DNA of 64,000 nucleotides from Halobaculum halobium (GTDB lineage: Archaea; Halobacteriota; Halobacteria; Halobacteriales; Haloferacaceae). Shown piece after piece: positions 55,681 through 64,000 of this stretch. The stretch covers positions 399,691-463,690 of the forward strand of contig NZ_CP126159.1 of assembly GCF_030127145.1 (NCBI RefSeq). Direction: 5' to 3'. The stretch's first letter is position 1, and every line of letters begins with the position of its first letter. A program made the position numbers and the translations under genes. A model generated the notes under the pieces. It was not told the origin of the DNA and ran no database searches. It saw nothing but the letters and a program-made list of their open reading frames with translations.

Positions 55681-56733
55681 GCATCGTTCGTTCGTGCGTA
55701 CTCGACGAGCACGTCCACGTACGATGCGAAAGGTGGACACCGGATGCCACTCCCCGCGAGTGCGCGGCGAGTCGCAGGGTTGGCGTACCGTGTCGGGAGC
55801 GTGAAGTAGTCGAGCGTCTCCGGCGGAATGCCCGTCACTGAGCGGACCGCCCGCGACCCGAGCAGGCGCTTCCCAACGCCTAGGGTGGTCGGGACGCGAA
55901 AAACCTGGGTGTTCGTAGCGTCGGCGAACAGTCGCGTGAGTTCGGGGATGGTCGGCGGATTGGGGTCACAGAGCTGGTAGACTGCACCGGGTTCACCATG
56001 CTGGCTCAGGTGGTCGATCGCATCGACCACGAAGTCCCGTGGGACGACGTTCAACTCCGTCGAGTCCGCCCCCGGGAACCACGGGAGCGGAGCGACGCCC
56101 GGACAGCGCTGCAACCAGCGCAACACGTAGTACGGACCGTCGTATTTCTCGGTTTCCCCGTTTCGCTGTGCCCGACGACGATGGCGGGCCGGTACACGGT
56201 CGCCGGGAATCCCTCATCCATGCGCTCTTGTACCAGGCGCTCGGCTTCGAACTTCGTCGCCTCGTAGTGGTTGTTGAACGACTGCCCCACGTCGAGGTCC
56301 GATTCGGTAAACACGCCGTCGTAGCGGCCGCTCACGTAGCAGGTGCTCACGTATTGGAACTCCTCGACATCACAAGCGGTGGCGAAATCGAGGACGTGCT
56401 GAGTCCCGTCGACGTTGACTGCTTCGCCGACCGCTCGACTCACGCCCAAGTCGTACACAGCAGCGAGATGGAATACCTCCCCGACAGCGGCGTGAAGTGC
56501 GCTTTTGTCCTCGGCGGTGAGTCCGAGCCCCTGCTCGGTGATGTCCCCTTCGTAGAGGCTGACGTCCGCCCGCCAGTCATCGCCGGCAATCTCGGCCGCG
56601 CGGACCTCGGCGGCCGCCCGGTATTTCGGCTGGACGAGACAGTGGACCGTCTCAGTTCGAGTCACGAGCCGCTCAACTGGGACGCCCCGAGGAAGCCAGG
56701 GAACCCCGTTACGAACACCTCCGGGGTGGTCAC
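55659..56733 (-). CDS. Extended SDR / thioester-reductase-like NAD(P)-dependent reductase (two apparent frameshifts)
   Basis: About 358 residues when two single-base losses are repaired. A GTG at 56733, overlapping the stop of the aldehyde dehydrogenase gene, gives VTTPEVFVTGFPGFLGAS with the Rossmann motif GFPGFLG. Adding one G near 56671-56678 joins this to the frame running from RLVTRTETVHCLVQPKY. Adding one G near 56157-56160 joins SETGE to TEKYDGPYYVLRWLQRCPG. The catalytic Y-x3-K is NHYEATKFEAE, and STCYVSGRYDG supplies the Ser. It resembles fatty-acyl or polyketide thioester reductases more than sugar epimerases. With the upstream aldehyde dehydrogenase it could interconvert acyl thioester, aldehyde and acid. 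It may be a sequencing artefact or a young pseudogene. Confidence 0.75.
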
Positions 56734-58286
56734 CGCAGCCACCCCGGAAGTCGCTTGAGAAGCTTCGAGAAACTGCTCATCAACCGTGCCCAGACCCAGT
56801 CGGGAAGTGGTCCCGGCCCGATTTGGATCCCCCGTTGGACCGCCACCGTCTGGGCCTCTGTGTACTTCAACAACCCTTCGTCACCGTGTCGCCGACCGAT
56901 ACCCGAATCACCCATCCCGCCCATCGGCGCATCCACCGACGCCCATGCAGCCGCGTAGGCTTCGTTGACATTCACCGTGCCGCAGTCGATGCGTTCAGCA
57001 ACGCGCTCACCGCGGTTGCGATCGCCCGTCCAGACAGATGCATTCAGCCCGTATCGAGAATCGTTCGCCCGTTCGACGGCTTCTTCGACGTTCCCGACCG
57101 GGTAGAGGCTCACCACTGGCCCGAACGTTTCCTCATCGTAGAGGGTCATCTCGGGGGAGACAGCCGACAACACCGTCGGTTCGTAGAAGTATGGGCCCAC
57201 GTCCGGCCGAGGCCGCCCCCCGACGAGTACCTCGGCACCCTTCTCGATGGCGTCGGTCACGTGGCGTTCAGTCTTGTGCAGTTGTGCGGCGGACTGCAGC
57301 GATCCCATATCTGGCCCGTACGCGAACCCAGTTCCAAGGTTGAGATCCCGGGTCTCAGCGACGAAGGCGTCGCGAAAGTCTTCATAGACAGACTCGTCGA
57401 TATAGAGCCGCTCGGTGCTGATACAGAGTTGGCCCGCGTTCGGGAAGCAGGCACGGATTGCCCCACGAGCTGCCTTCCGTGGGTCAGCGTCGTCGAGGAC
57501 CAGCAGCGGGTTCTTCCCACCAAGTTCGAGCGAGCAGTCGATGAGCGCACGCCCCGCGCGTTCGGCGACACTCCGCCCCGCCTCGGTCGATCCGGTGAAA
57601 CAGACGTAATCGACGCGGTCGACGAGTTCGGCCCCCACCCGTTCACCTGTCCCGGAAACGACCTGAAACAACTTCGGCGGGAGGCCAGCGTCGACGAGCA
57701 GCCGGCGAGCCAGTAACGCCGTATGGGTGGTCTCTTCTGCGGGTTTCAACACCACGGCGTTGCCCGCGAGCAGCGCCGGCAGTGCGTCAGAAACCGACAG
57801 CGTGACGGGATAGTTCCACGGCGAGATGAACCCGGCTACTCCCTTCGGCCGACGGTGAACCGTGGTCTTCGTCAGCCCCGGGATGGCCCCACTTCGACGC
57901 TCGCTCTCGAGTAGTTCCGGGCCAGCATCGGCGTAATGGTTGGCTGTCTGGACGACGTCAAGCACTTCCTCGAAGGCGTCCCGCCGAGTCTTTCCCGTTT
58001 CCAACTGCGCGATATCGAGTAGCTCGTCCTGTGCATCGAGCACCCGGTCGGCATATCGCTCCAGAATGGCCGCCCGCTCGGTCACCGGACGGTCGGCCCA
58101 CGACGTTTGTGCCGCCTCAGCCCGCCCGACGGCGGCCTCGACATCCGCCTCAGTCCCTGCGGGAATCGATGTGAAAGGGTCGCCGCTAAACGGCGCGATA
58201 ACGTCCAACCGCTCACGCTCACCGGTTACAACAAGGGCTTCACGGAGCGATTCGAGTCGGTCCCTTCCGACTCGGCTTTTGTGCAT
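56730..58286 (-). CDS. NAD(P)-dependent aldehyde dehydrogenase (succinate-semialdehyde dehydrogenase type)
   Basis: 518 residues from the ATG at 58286. Signatures: GFISPWNYPVTLSVSDALPA (cofactor and substrate region with the catalytic Asn), FTGSTEAGRSVAERAGRALI, the active-site Glu in LELGGKNPLLVLDDAD, and the catalytic Cys in NAGQLCISTERLYI. The C-terminus has an extra hydrophobic and basic tail (LPDWVWARLMSSFSKLLKRL) that could bind the membrane, as in long-chain aldehyde dehydrogenases. Its stop overlaps the GTG start of the SDR reductase, so the two act in one pathway, probably on a long-chain or terpenoid aldehyde. Confidence 0.88.
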   Translation of the reverse strand: MHKSRVGRDRLESLREALVVTGERERLDVIAPFSGDPFTSIPAGTEADVEAAVGRAEAAQTSWADRPVTERAAILERYADRVLDAQDELLDIAQLETGKTRRDAFEEVLDVVQTANHYADAGPELLESERRSGAIPGLTKTTVHRRPKGVAGFISPWNYPVTLSVSDALPALLAGNAVVLKPAEETTHTALLARRLLVDAGLPPKLFQVVSGTGERVGAELVDRVDYVCFTGSTEAGRSVAERAGRALIDCSLELGGKNPLLVLDDADPRKAARGAIRACFPNAGQLCISTERLYIDESVYEDFRDAFVAETRDLNLGTGFAYGPDMGSLQSAAQLHKTERHVTDAIEKGAEVLVGGRPRPDVGPYFYEPTVLSAVSPEMTLYDEETFGPVVSLYPVGNVEEAVERANDSRYGLNASVWTGDRNRGERVAERIDCGTVNVNEAYAAAWASVDAPMGGMGDSGIGRRHGDEGLLKYTEAQTVAVQRGIQIGPGPLPDWVWARLMSSFSKLLKRLPGWLR

Positions 58287-58334
58287 ACAGGACCTACATA
58301 GAGACGGAGTATAAACCGCGGTGAAGCGGTTCAT

Positions 58335-58678
58335 CGATCGTCTTCTTCATCGAACGCGATACAGCCGTCGGTTGACCGCTCGGGTACGTTTGATGTGGGA
58401 GTGGTGCTCTTGGACGACGGACCGGAGTGCCTAGAGGATCATCTCAGCAGCCAGCGGCGAAATATCGATGAACCCGCTGCTCGAGAGACAGTCAAGCGAC
58501 TGTAGAGCACCGGTGAGGTACCGCTCGTACTCACGGACGTCGAAACGGTACGTATGCAGCTTTGCTTCGAAACAGATCTACCAGACGTTGCGGCGACAGA
58601 GGCGTTCACCTGTCTCGAAGCGCTCTTCGAGAACTCTCCTGATATGATCGACCGACAAGCGACAGACTGTCGCGTCAG
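58335..58678. other. Non-coding stretch upstream of the aldehyde dehydrogenase operon
   Basis: About 340 nt with no frame of clear coding character; short open frames here are low in coding signal. It holds the promoter region of the aldehyde dehydrogenase operon and leads into decayed DNA. Confidence 0.35.
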
Positions 58679-59017
58679 TTACAACTTGACCGTGGCCAGA
58701 TCCGCTTCCAACTCCGCCACAGCTTCGCTGTACGCTTCGACGAATCCACGAAGCTGGGGCACGTACTGGCGAACGTCGGCCGCCGATGGAGCGTCGTACT
58801 GCGAGAAGAGTAGGCGCCGCCACTGGCGCCCGCCCGAAGGTAGAGACGCCGTCGCGGTCCCATTTCAGATCCCAATGGACACCGTCGACGCGGGCGGCGT
58901 AGGTGCCGTAGTCGTCCCCCCTCGTAGCGGTGGAGTTTCCCGGCGATCCGATCGCAGGCATCGTAGACGGCGTCAAGCGCGCGGTCGCGCTCGGCGACGA
59001 CTAGTCTCGGTGGTCAT
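58679..59017 (-). pseudogene. Frameshifted small haloarchaeal protein
   Basis: Coding character survives in three frames. From the ATG at 59017, MTTET continues (after one missing base) as LVVAERDRALDAVYDACDRI and GKLHRYEG. One extra G in the GAGGGGGGAC run then leads to DDYGTYAARVDGVHWDLKWD. A further shift near 58810-58830 leads to LFSQYDAPSAADVRQYVPQL and a natural stop TAA at 58681-58679. Function is unknown; no domain was recognised. Three shifts in 340 nt favour a true pseudogene. Confidence 0.6.
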
Positions 59018-59413
59018 CGCCTCCGCGTAATCAGGCGAGACGTTGTCGAGAACGCCCCCTAGCGAGTCCACGGGGCGTTAAACCCGCGGACAAAGGCGTC
59101 GTCGTCGGCCAGCGCATCTCCTCATCGACAGCGGGGCCCGTTTTACAGGCGTTCGTCAATGAGAACCCACTCCGAAGGATATCTCGTCGCTGCCGAAGAG
59201 TCGCCGGTACCCGAGAGTACCGGAGGCGTCTGTCACAAAGACGTGTCAGCTCAGGTGTCGTTCAGAGACTTCCGAGTTCAGTTTTGTTGGTATGCTGACG
59301 ACGTGGACTCCATCTATTGAGCAATCAGCCAACCGGATATCTCTGCGCTGTTGGTGCGTCTTCCTCATGAGAATGGACAAAAGACCTAAGAAATCCCACT
59401 CAAAGGTTTTCGT
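59018..59413. other. Non-coding stretch
   Basis: Nearly 400 nt between two broken genes with no convincing coding frame, RNA gene or repeat. Composition is mixed. Confidence 0.35.
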
Positions 59414-59570
59414 ATGGCGACTTGTGGAAACTGTGAGGGCTTCGTTACGCAGCGGTATGTCGATGTGTTTGCGCCGACTGGCTCAGATTCTGTTCGGGTT
59501 TTGTCCAAACTGCGAGGACATCATCCGCGACGGCAATGGGGTCAGAGAAGCACGCAGTTCGAGGCAGTGA
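59414..59570 (+). pseudogene. Small zinc-ribbon protein with a one-base insertion
   Basis: The ATG at 59414 gives MATCGNCEGFVTQRYVDVFA PTGSDSVRV. Removing one T from the TTTT run at 59499-59502 continues it as CPNCEDIIRDGNGVREARSS RQ and a stop at 59570. Intact, this is a ~51-residue protein with two CxxC pairs (CGNC and CPNC), a zinc ribbon of a type common in haloarchaea. As read, the second pair is lost. Either a sequencing error in a T-run or a recent loss. Confidence 0.65.
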
Positions 59571-59597
59571 CCGTTGTTGCTGACAATACCGATTAAA

Positions 59598-59779
59598 AAA
59601 TAGGGAAGATAGGTAGCTATCGTACGACGATCAGTCCCCCTCGGTGCTGGGAAACCGATCAAGATGTAGCGCAATTGCTCCACCACCTCAAAGAGTGATA
59701 TCCTCATTGGGTTGCCATCGGAGTCCTCTCCTTGACGAAACCTAGCGGCCTTCCGAACAATCTCTTCGTAGAACGGCAC
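59598..59779 (-). pseudogene. Gene fragment of unknown function
   Basis: On the minus strand the frame reads (GTG start) VPFYEEIVRKAARFRQGEDS, then MRISLFEVVEQLRYILIGFP; the frame is open upstream to about 59820 without a good start. The codon choice is less GC-rich than in neighbours. Downstream it runs antisense through the zinc-ribbon gene and loses coding character. Probably the remains of a transferred gene; no family recognised. Confidence 0.35.
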
Positions 59780-59942
59780 GGAGGCGCGATATTCCGGTGC
59801 TTTTGATTTTTGGTTACTAACAGGACAAGCTCAGCGGATCGTTAGATACTGATCAATGGCCCATCAGTTCAATCGTTCCTGTATTCGTCTACCGGCGAAT
59901 CGATAATAACAGGACATACTTGTCGGCTCGCCATGGCCCGAG

Positions 59943-61181
59943 GTGGAGATGGCTGGGCGTGTACGAGACGGGAGTAGTCGAGTGTTCTCCGGTGCCATCC
60001 TGAAGTACTATCTCTACAAGTCGACGAAAGCTGTCGAGTTTTATCGGCCAATTATGTATCTGTTCTTCCTGGCTCAAGGGCTTTCGTTTACCCAGATAGC
60101 GATTTTGGAGGCGATCTACAACCTGACAACGCTGCTCGGGGAAATCCCGACCGGCTACATCGGCGACCGTGTCGGGCGACGCAACAGCTTACTCCTCGGA
60201 ACAGCTTTGATCGCAGTGACGCTGTTCGGTATCGGGCTTTCCAACTCGTTTCTTCCGTTGGCGGGGCTCTACGTCTGCTGGTCGATGGGGTACAATTTCC
60301 GCTCCGGCAGCGAGGACGCATGGCTCTACGATACTCTCACAGATGACCTCTCGGAGGACGAATTTGCCCACGTCAGGGGGCGTGGCGAATCGGCAGCGTT
60401 GGCGGTCGGCGCGGTAGCAGCGATACTCGGCGGCTATCTCGGGAGTATCGACCTCTCGTACCCGTGGTTCGTCGCGGCGGCAGTCACCAGCATCGGTGTC
60501 GGGGTACTGCTGACGATCGATGAACCAGAGGCGTACAGGCAGACTGAGACCGACACACTGAGTCTTCGCCGAACGGTTCGTATCGTGCGGGATGTCCTCG
60601 CTCGTCGTCAATTGCGTGCGTTCCTGCTGTATTACTACGTACTGTACGCTGCAGTCACTTACCTCGTGTTCGTCTTTCTCCAACCGATCTTCGAGACGGT
60701 CGTTCTCGATCTTGGGATAGCTGAGCCGCAGGTCGAAGCGTTGCTAGGGTGGTTCTATGCAGCGTACAGTCTCGTCGGCGCAGTCCTCAGCTATTACACG
60801 GGGGCGATCAAGGAGACGGTCGGCGTTCAAACATGGTTTCTGGTCATCCCGTTCGCTGTCGGCGGGGCGTTGGTCGGGATGTACTTCATGCCCGTCCTCG
60901 CGCTCCCGACGTTCCTCCTCATCCGTGGGGTGTCGGACGTCACCCGTTCGTTCGCCGGCCAGTACATCAACGACCACGTTGAAACGCTCGGTCGGGCGAC
61001 CGTGTTGAGTGCGATGGCGATGGTCAGCGGCCTAGCTGTCGTCCCATTCCAGCTCGGGAGTGGCGTCATCTCCGACGTCGTCTCACCGCTGTTTGCGCTT
61101 GGAGTCGGTGGAGTGGTTCTCGTCATCGGAGCAGCGGCTATTCTCCTGTGGGGAGGTCCGCTCATCGCAGAGTCGGGTTGA
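59943..61181 (+). CDS. Major facilitator superfamily transporter
   Basis: 412 residues (a second in-frame ATG at 59949 is possible), about twelve membrane helices. The MFS motif between helices 2 and 3 is GEIPTGYIGDRVGRRNSLLL. A characteristic region is YVCWSMGYNFRSGSEDAWLY with charged residues in the fourth helix, seen in drug/metabolite MFS carriers of the group with GS-x-E-x-W motifs. Substrate unknown. Its GC content is lower than in the first half of the window, suggesting it belongs to the accessory end of the region. Confidence 0.88.
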   Translation: MEMAGRVRDGSSRVFSGAILKYYLYKSTKAVEFYRPIMYLFFLAQGLSFTQIAILEAIYNLTTLLGEIPTGYIGDRVGRRNSLLLGTALIAVTLFGIGLSNSFLPLAGLYVCWSMGYNFRSGSEDAWLYDTLTDDLSEDEFAHVRGRGESAALAVGAVAAILGGYLGSIDLSYPWFVAAAVTSIGVGVLLTIDEPEAYRQTETDTLSLRRTVRIVRDVLARRQLRAFLLYYYVLYAAVTYLVFVFLQPIFETVVLDLGIAEPQVEALLGWFYAAYSLVGAVLSYYTGAIKETVGVQTWFLVIPFAVGGALVGMYFMPVLALPTFLLIRGVSDVTRSFAGQYINDHVETLGRATVLSAMAMVSGLAVVPFQLGSGVISDVVSPLFALGVGGVVLVIGAAAILLWGGPLIAESG

Positions 61182-61656
61182 CCGGTTGGACCTCTCAGGA
61201 GTATTTAAAAAGTAGAATTCAGTTTGATCAGCTGTCCAGATGGGCGAACCGGCGAACCTCTGTAATACCTGTGGTCGCTGACAATCTCATACGACACTCT
61301 CACACACCTGTGAGAAGGTTGGTCGGCATCTTACGGTAAGGCCTGAAAGCTCTCACACTGTTGGTAGCGGTTTCAGACTACCCCGGCAAGCACGTGCTTG
61401 CTGTCTTGTGACACCACCAAGGGAAGGCGCACAGTTAGAGTTGCCAACGTGGTGGTGAGTCCCCGCTAGTTGGTCCGTTGCTTCTAACGGGCAGCCACAT
61501 ACCTCACGTGATACTAATGCCCAATAATTTATACATGGTTCCATTGTATCAGCCACGCATCACGGAGCTAGCATGCGAATTCCAATAGTCGCTGTCTCCC
61601 CGAGATAGCCACCACTCTCCGATGAACCAGACCTACTCCACAGACGCTTACCCTGT
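61182..61656. other. Non-coding stretch with a 16-bp palindrome
   Basis: About 475 nt with no convincing gene. It contains the perfect palindrome GCAAGCACGTGCTTGC at 61386-61401 and a shorter one, TCACGTGA, at 61504-61511, and becomes AT-rich near 61520-61545 (ATAATTTATAC), a likely promoter region for the broken protease gene. The segment 61430-61500 could fold, but I could not match it to a known RNA or transposon end. Confidence 0.4.
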
Positions 61657-63570
61657 ATGACCCAACAGTATCGCTCAACGTTCGCTTTCATCGGGGCCTG
61701 TCTCGTCATCGGGACACTTGCGTTGACCCCTGCAGTTGCTGGTACTTCCGTACCAACCTCTCCCTCTTCTGCCGACATGACGGAAGCAAGCACTTCCGAC
61801 GGTGCCGTGAAAGGAAGCGGCGCCCAGCTTGAATCACCGCGCCCCCAGGTCTCTGACGCCATCCCGGAAGAACGGGTGATTCCAACCACAGTTGAGATCA
61901 GACGGCTCAATGAAACCAATACAGTTCACTTCACATATGAATTCGATCTTCCCAGTGACACGGTCGAATTCAGAATCACCGATATCGACTATATTGAGAG
62001 GTACTCCGTGGTAGAGACGACTGGGTTCGAAGACAATCAAAAATTAACGTGGGATACCACGACAGCTGCGCCCTCACTTACGATCGCACATCCGCTTCCC
62101 AACGACTCAAACGCTGGGATGCACCGTGTCACCGTTCCGTCTCCGTCGGGAGAGGTTCAGCGTGAGGATCCCCCTGATGAGCGGTTTGTCGACTCAGTGT
62201 ACGAAGAGCCCGTCGGGTTTCACCAGACACAACCATCGAGGTTCATGGTGAGGGTGACCTCGCAGCCCAGTATTTCGTCACTGGTTCATATACAAAATAC
62301 TCTGAACGGGCGGATGGGAAGGTGATCTCACTGTACGTGCCTGAACGGGTCGAAATGGCAGTCTCGCCGGAGACAGCTATCAAGGCACTTGCGGCAACTG
62401 AACGGACAATCCAAGGTGATCCGCAGCGAGACGTTTCTGTCTTCGTTCTGCAGGGCCAGTTTGGAGCTGGGGGGCAGGGCGATCAGATGCAGTTGTTCAA
62501 GCGGGGTCTCCGCTTTCGATTTATGTTCATGAAACCGCTCATATCAATGAGATCACATTTTATGATAGAGATATGGCGTGGTTCACCGAGGGCAGCGCTA
62601 CCTACTACGGATCATCTTTCGAGCCTGACGGCGGCCAACTCAGGTGGAAGCCTGCCACAATTCTTCGCAAACCGATCCGGACACGAAGTGGCCACGGGGA
62701 GACCATCACGAGGATAGCACACTTGGTGACGCCGACACCTATGACCATCGCACAGGTATGAGAAAGGCTCACGACTGCTGTTCGCACTGGATGTGAAACT
62801 CAGAGAGGCAACAGATGGTGAGGCGACGATACACGACGTGATGTATCGAGTCAATCAGCGCAGTGGACAGGGCAGCCTGAACTACACCGAGTTCCGGGGT
62901 ATCGTTGTTGACCTCGGCGGCGAAGATCTGGGTACTTGGCTTGATCCCTACGTGCTGACTTCACAGAACCCACCGCAACCCAACGCCAGTGTGTTTGGGC
63001 CCACACCAAGCTTCGCCGAGGGTACGACTAACACCAGCGGCGATGCACGCGAGACGTACGAATTTACCATCACGATTCCGTCTGGCGACCAAGCGCGCCT
63101 TGACTCGGTCACAGTATCGATCGAATCACGGTGGTCAACGGTTACCGCTGTCGTTGCAGATGAAAATAATGATGGGCGTGTGAGGGTCCAGTTCCAGCCG
63201 TATGGGCCCGATGGTGGCACCGTTTTGCAACCGACCGACGCTGCAGATGAACTGACCCTCACGGAGGGCGGGTTGGAGGAACCAGTTGCTTCCGAGGTTC
63301 TGCAAATCAAACTGCAAGTGACGGATACAACCGGCTCCTATACACTAAGCCACGCGGTCGATTACGTTGGAGTCAATACCAACGACGACACCACAGTCGG
63401 AACCATCTCCGACACAGGACGGAGATAGCTTCGCGGCCCTCGGGATCGATCGCTTACAGAATCACCTCTATACGTATGCGTCCAAGCTCCCCCTATTTAA
63501 CGCGGTACTCGGGGTGCTCCTTTGTAGTGCTATTGTTGGTCTTATGATAAAAGGACGATATGTAGAGTAG
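61657..63570 (+). pseudogene. Exported zinc metalloprotease, broken by multiple frameshifts
   Basis: Coding signal passes through all three frames. The N-terminus (61657) has a signal peptide (TFAFIGACLVIGTLALTPAV) and beta-rich sequence (TVEIRRLNETNTVHFTYEFD). After a shift near 62230 it reads IEVHGEGDLAAQYFVTGSYT and MAVSPETAIKALAATERTI. After another near 62510 it reads VHETAHINEITFYDRDMAWF TEGSATYYG, an HExxH zinc-protease site with a downstream E-G-x-A element. More shifts lie near 62640-62790. The frame 62793-63428 carries a C-terminal beta domain, and a last shift near 63410 leads to a membrane helix (LFNAVLGVLLCSAIVGLMI) with stop at 63570. At least five shifts suggest a genuine pseudogene. 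Confidence 0.7.
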
Positions 63571-63626
63571 TGGCTGCTGGATACGGAATCACCGGTTCTT
63601 AGGCGTGATCCGACACAGGTGAAGAC

Positions 63627-63917
63627 ATGGAGTATTCGGATGCATTTGAATCGGATCTTGAAGATTTAGAGGATGCGGCAATTCAACTCGTCACAAAGAC
63701 AGAGGACAGACTTGAGCACGAACGCCGGTTCGCCGCCATTCTGGATCACATCGTGAACACGTATCCGATCGAGTGTGAACAAGTTGTGACGCACACGAAA
63801 ACCGTTGCTCGCATCTGGGAGACGAGAACGCACGCGACAACCGCCAGCAAACACACCGACACGGTGCATCAAGCGTTTCTGGATGGAATCTGTGACGACT
63901 ACGATCCAGTGTATTGA
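63627..63917 (+). CDS. Hypothetical small acidic protein
   Basis: 96 residues: MEYSDAFESDLEDLEDAAIQ, then a helical region (LEHERRFAAILDHIVNTYPI; TKTVARIWETRTHATTASKH) ending DGICDDYDPVY. No signal peptide or membrane helix, one or two Cys without a metal-binding pattern. Codon use is less GC-biased than in the first half of the window. Family not recognised; it may be a complete gene. Confidence 0.5.
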   Translation: MEYSDAFESDLEDLEDAAIQLVTKTEDRLEHERRFAAILDHIVNTYPIECEQVVTHTKTVARIWETRTHATTASKHTDTVHQAFLDGICDDYDPVY

Positions 63918-64000
63918 GGATTTGGTTTAGACCCTGTTCGTTGCCTCATTGGTCCTCTACTCTCGATGAGGCCTCCACTGTTAACATTCGTCGGAGTGAT

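Noticed and set aside
61330..61510. Possible IS200/IS605 transposon end or guide-RNA-like element
   Set aside because: The palindromes and possible folding are suggestive, but there is no tnpB/tnpA remnant next to it and I could not match the usual haloarchaeal element end.
1..64000. CRISPR arrays, rRNA or tRNA genes, complete insertion sequences
   Set aside because: No regularly spaced direct repeats, no T-loop type tRNA pattern, no rRNA and no intact transposase were recognised on reading the window.

Overview
The window looks like a chromosome segment of a haloarchaeon (class Halobacteria). The DNA is GC-rich, the predicted proteins are strongly acidic, secreted proteins carry twin-arginine lipoprotein signals, TATA-like boxes sit about 30 nt upstream of start codons (leaderless transcripts), and many starts and stops overlap as ATGA or TGATG.

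Layout. (1) 1-7.8 kb, mostly housekeeping: the 5' part of a TAXI-type TRAP binding protein, a universal stress protein, an MFS carrier, malic enzyme fused to a phosphotransacetylase-like domain, a small HTH protein, and an NAD synthetase made of two tandem halves, the second apparently degenerate. (2) 8.3-33.6 kb, the most unusual region: a locus of 16 genes in two convergent blocks. The plus-strand block (8309-15899) encodes cytoplasmic proteins: a possible winged-helix protein, a coiled-coil protein, a helical protein, a Cdc48/VAT-like AAA ATPase and a beta-propeller/Ig-like protein. The minus-strand block (33636-16108) encodes three divergent tubulin/FtsZ-superfamily GTPase-like proteins, interleaved with membrane-anchored coiled-coil proteins and signal-peptide proteins with Ig-like or helical external domains. 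This looks like an undescribed GTPase/AAA-driven envelope or cytoskeletal system. (3) 34-38.2 kb: nosL-nosD-nosF-nosY copper-maturation genes without nosZ. (4) 38.6-46.7 kb: a rhodanese and its HTH-10 regulator, cytochrome bd-type oxidase (cydA, cydB and a small membrane protein), and haem-copper oxidase subunit I with small membrane proteins. (5) 46.9-55 kb: a sulfur module with a DsbA-like lipoprotein, rhodanese-metallo-beta-lactamase fusion, TusA, and two sulfide:quinone-reductase-like/DUF1641 pairs. (6) 55-64 kb: an aldehyde dehydrogenase/SDR reductase operon, an MFS carrier and decayed fragments, ending in a metalloprotease broken by many frameshifts.

A recurring feature is the single-base frameshift. 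The AAA ATPase, the beta-propeller protein, the third tubulin-like gene, probably coxA, and the SDR gene (twice) each read through if one base, usually G, is added in a GC-rich run. Because this recurs in otherwise intact genes, missing bases in the assembly are the simplest explanation. The clustered breaks after 58.6 kb look more like genuine decay.

Working together: regions 3-5 could form a sulfide-tolerant respiratory island in which SQRs feed electrons from sulfide into quinone, terminal oxidases use them, rhodanese/TusA/persulfide proteins handle the sulfane sulfur, and Nos-type proteins supply copper. Region 2 is separate and self-contained.
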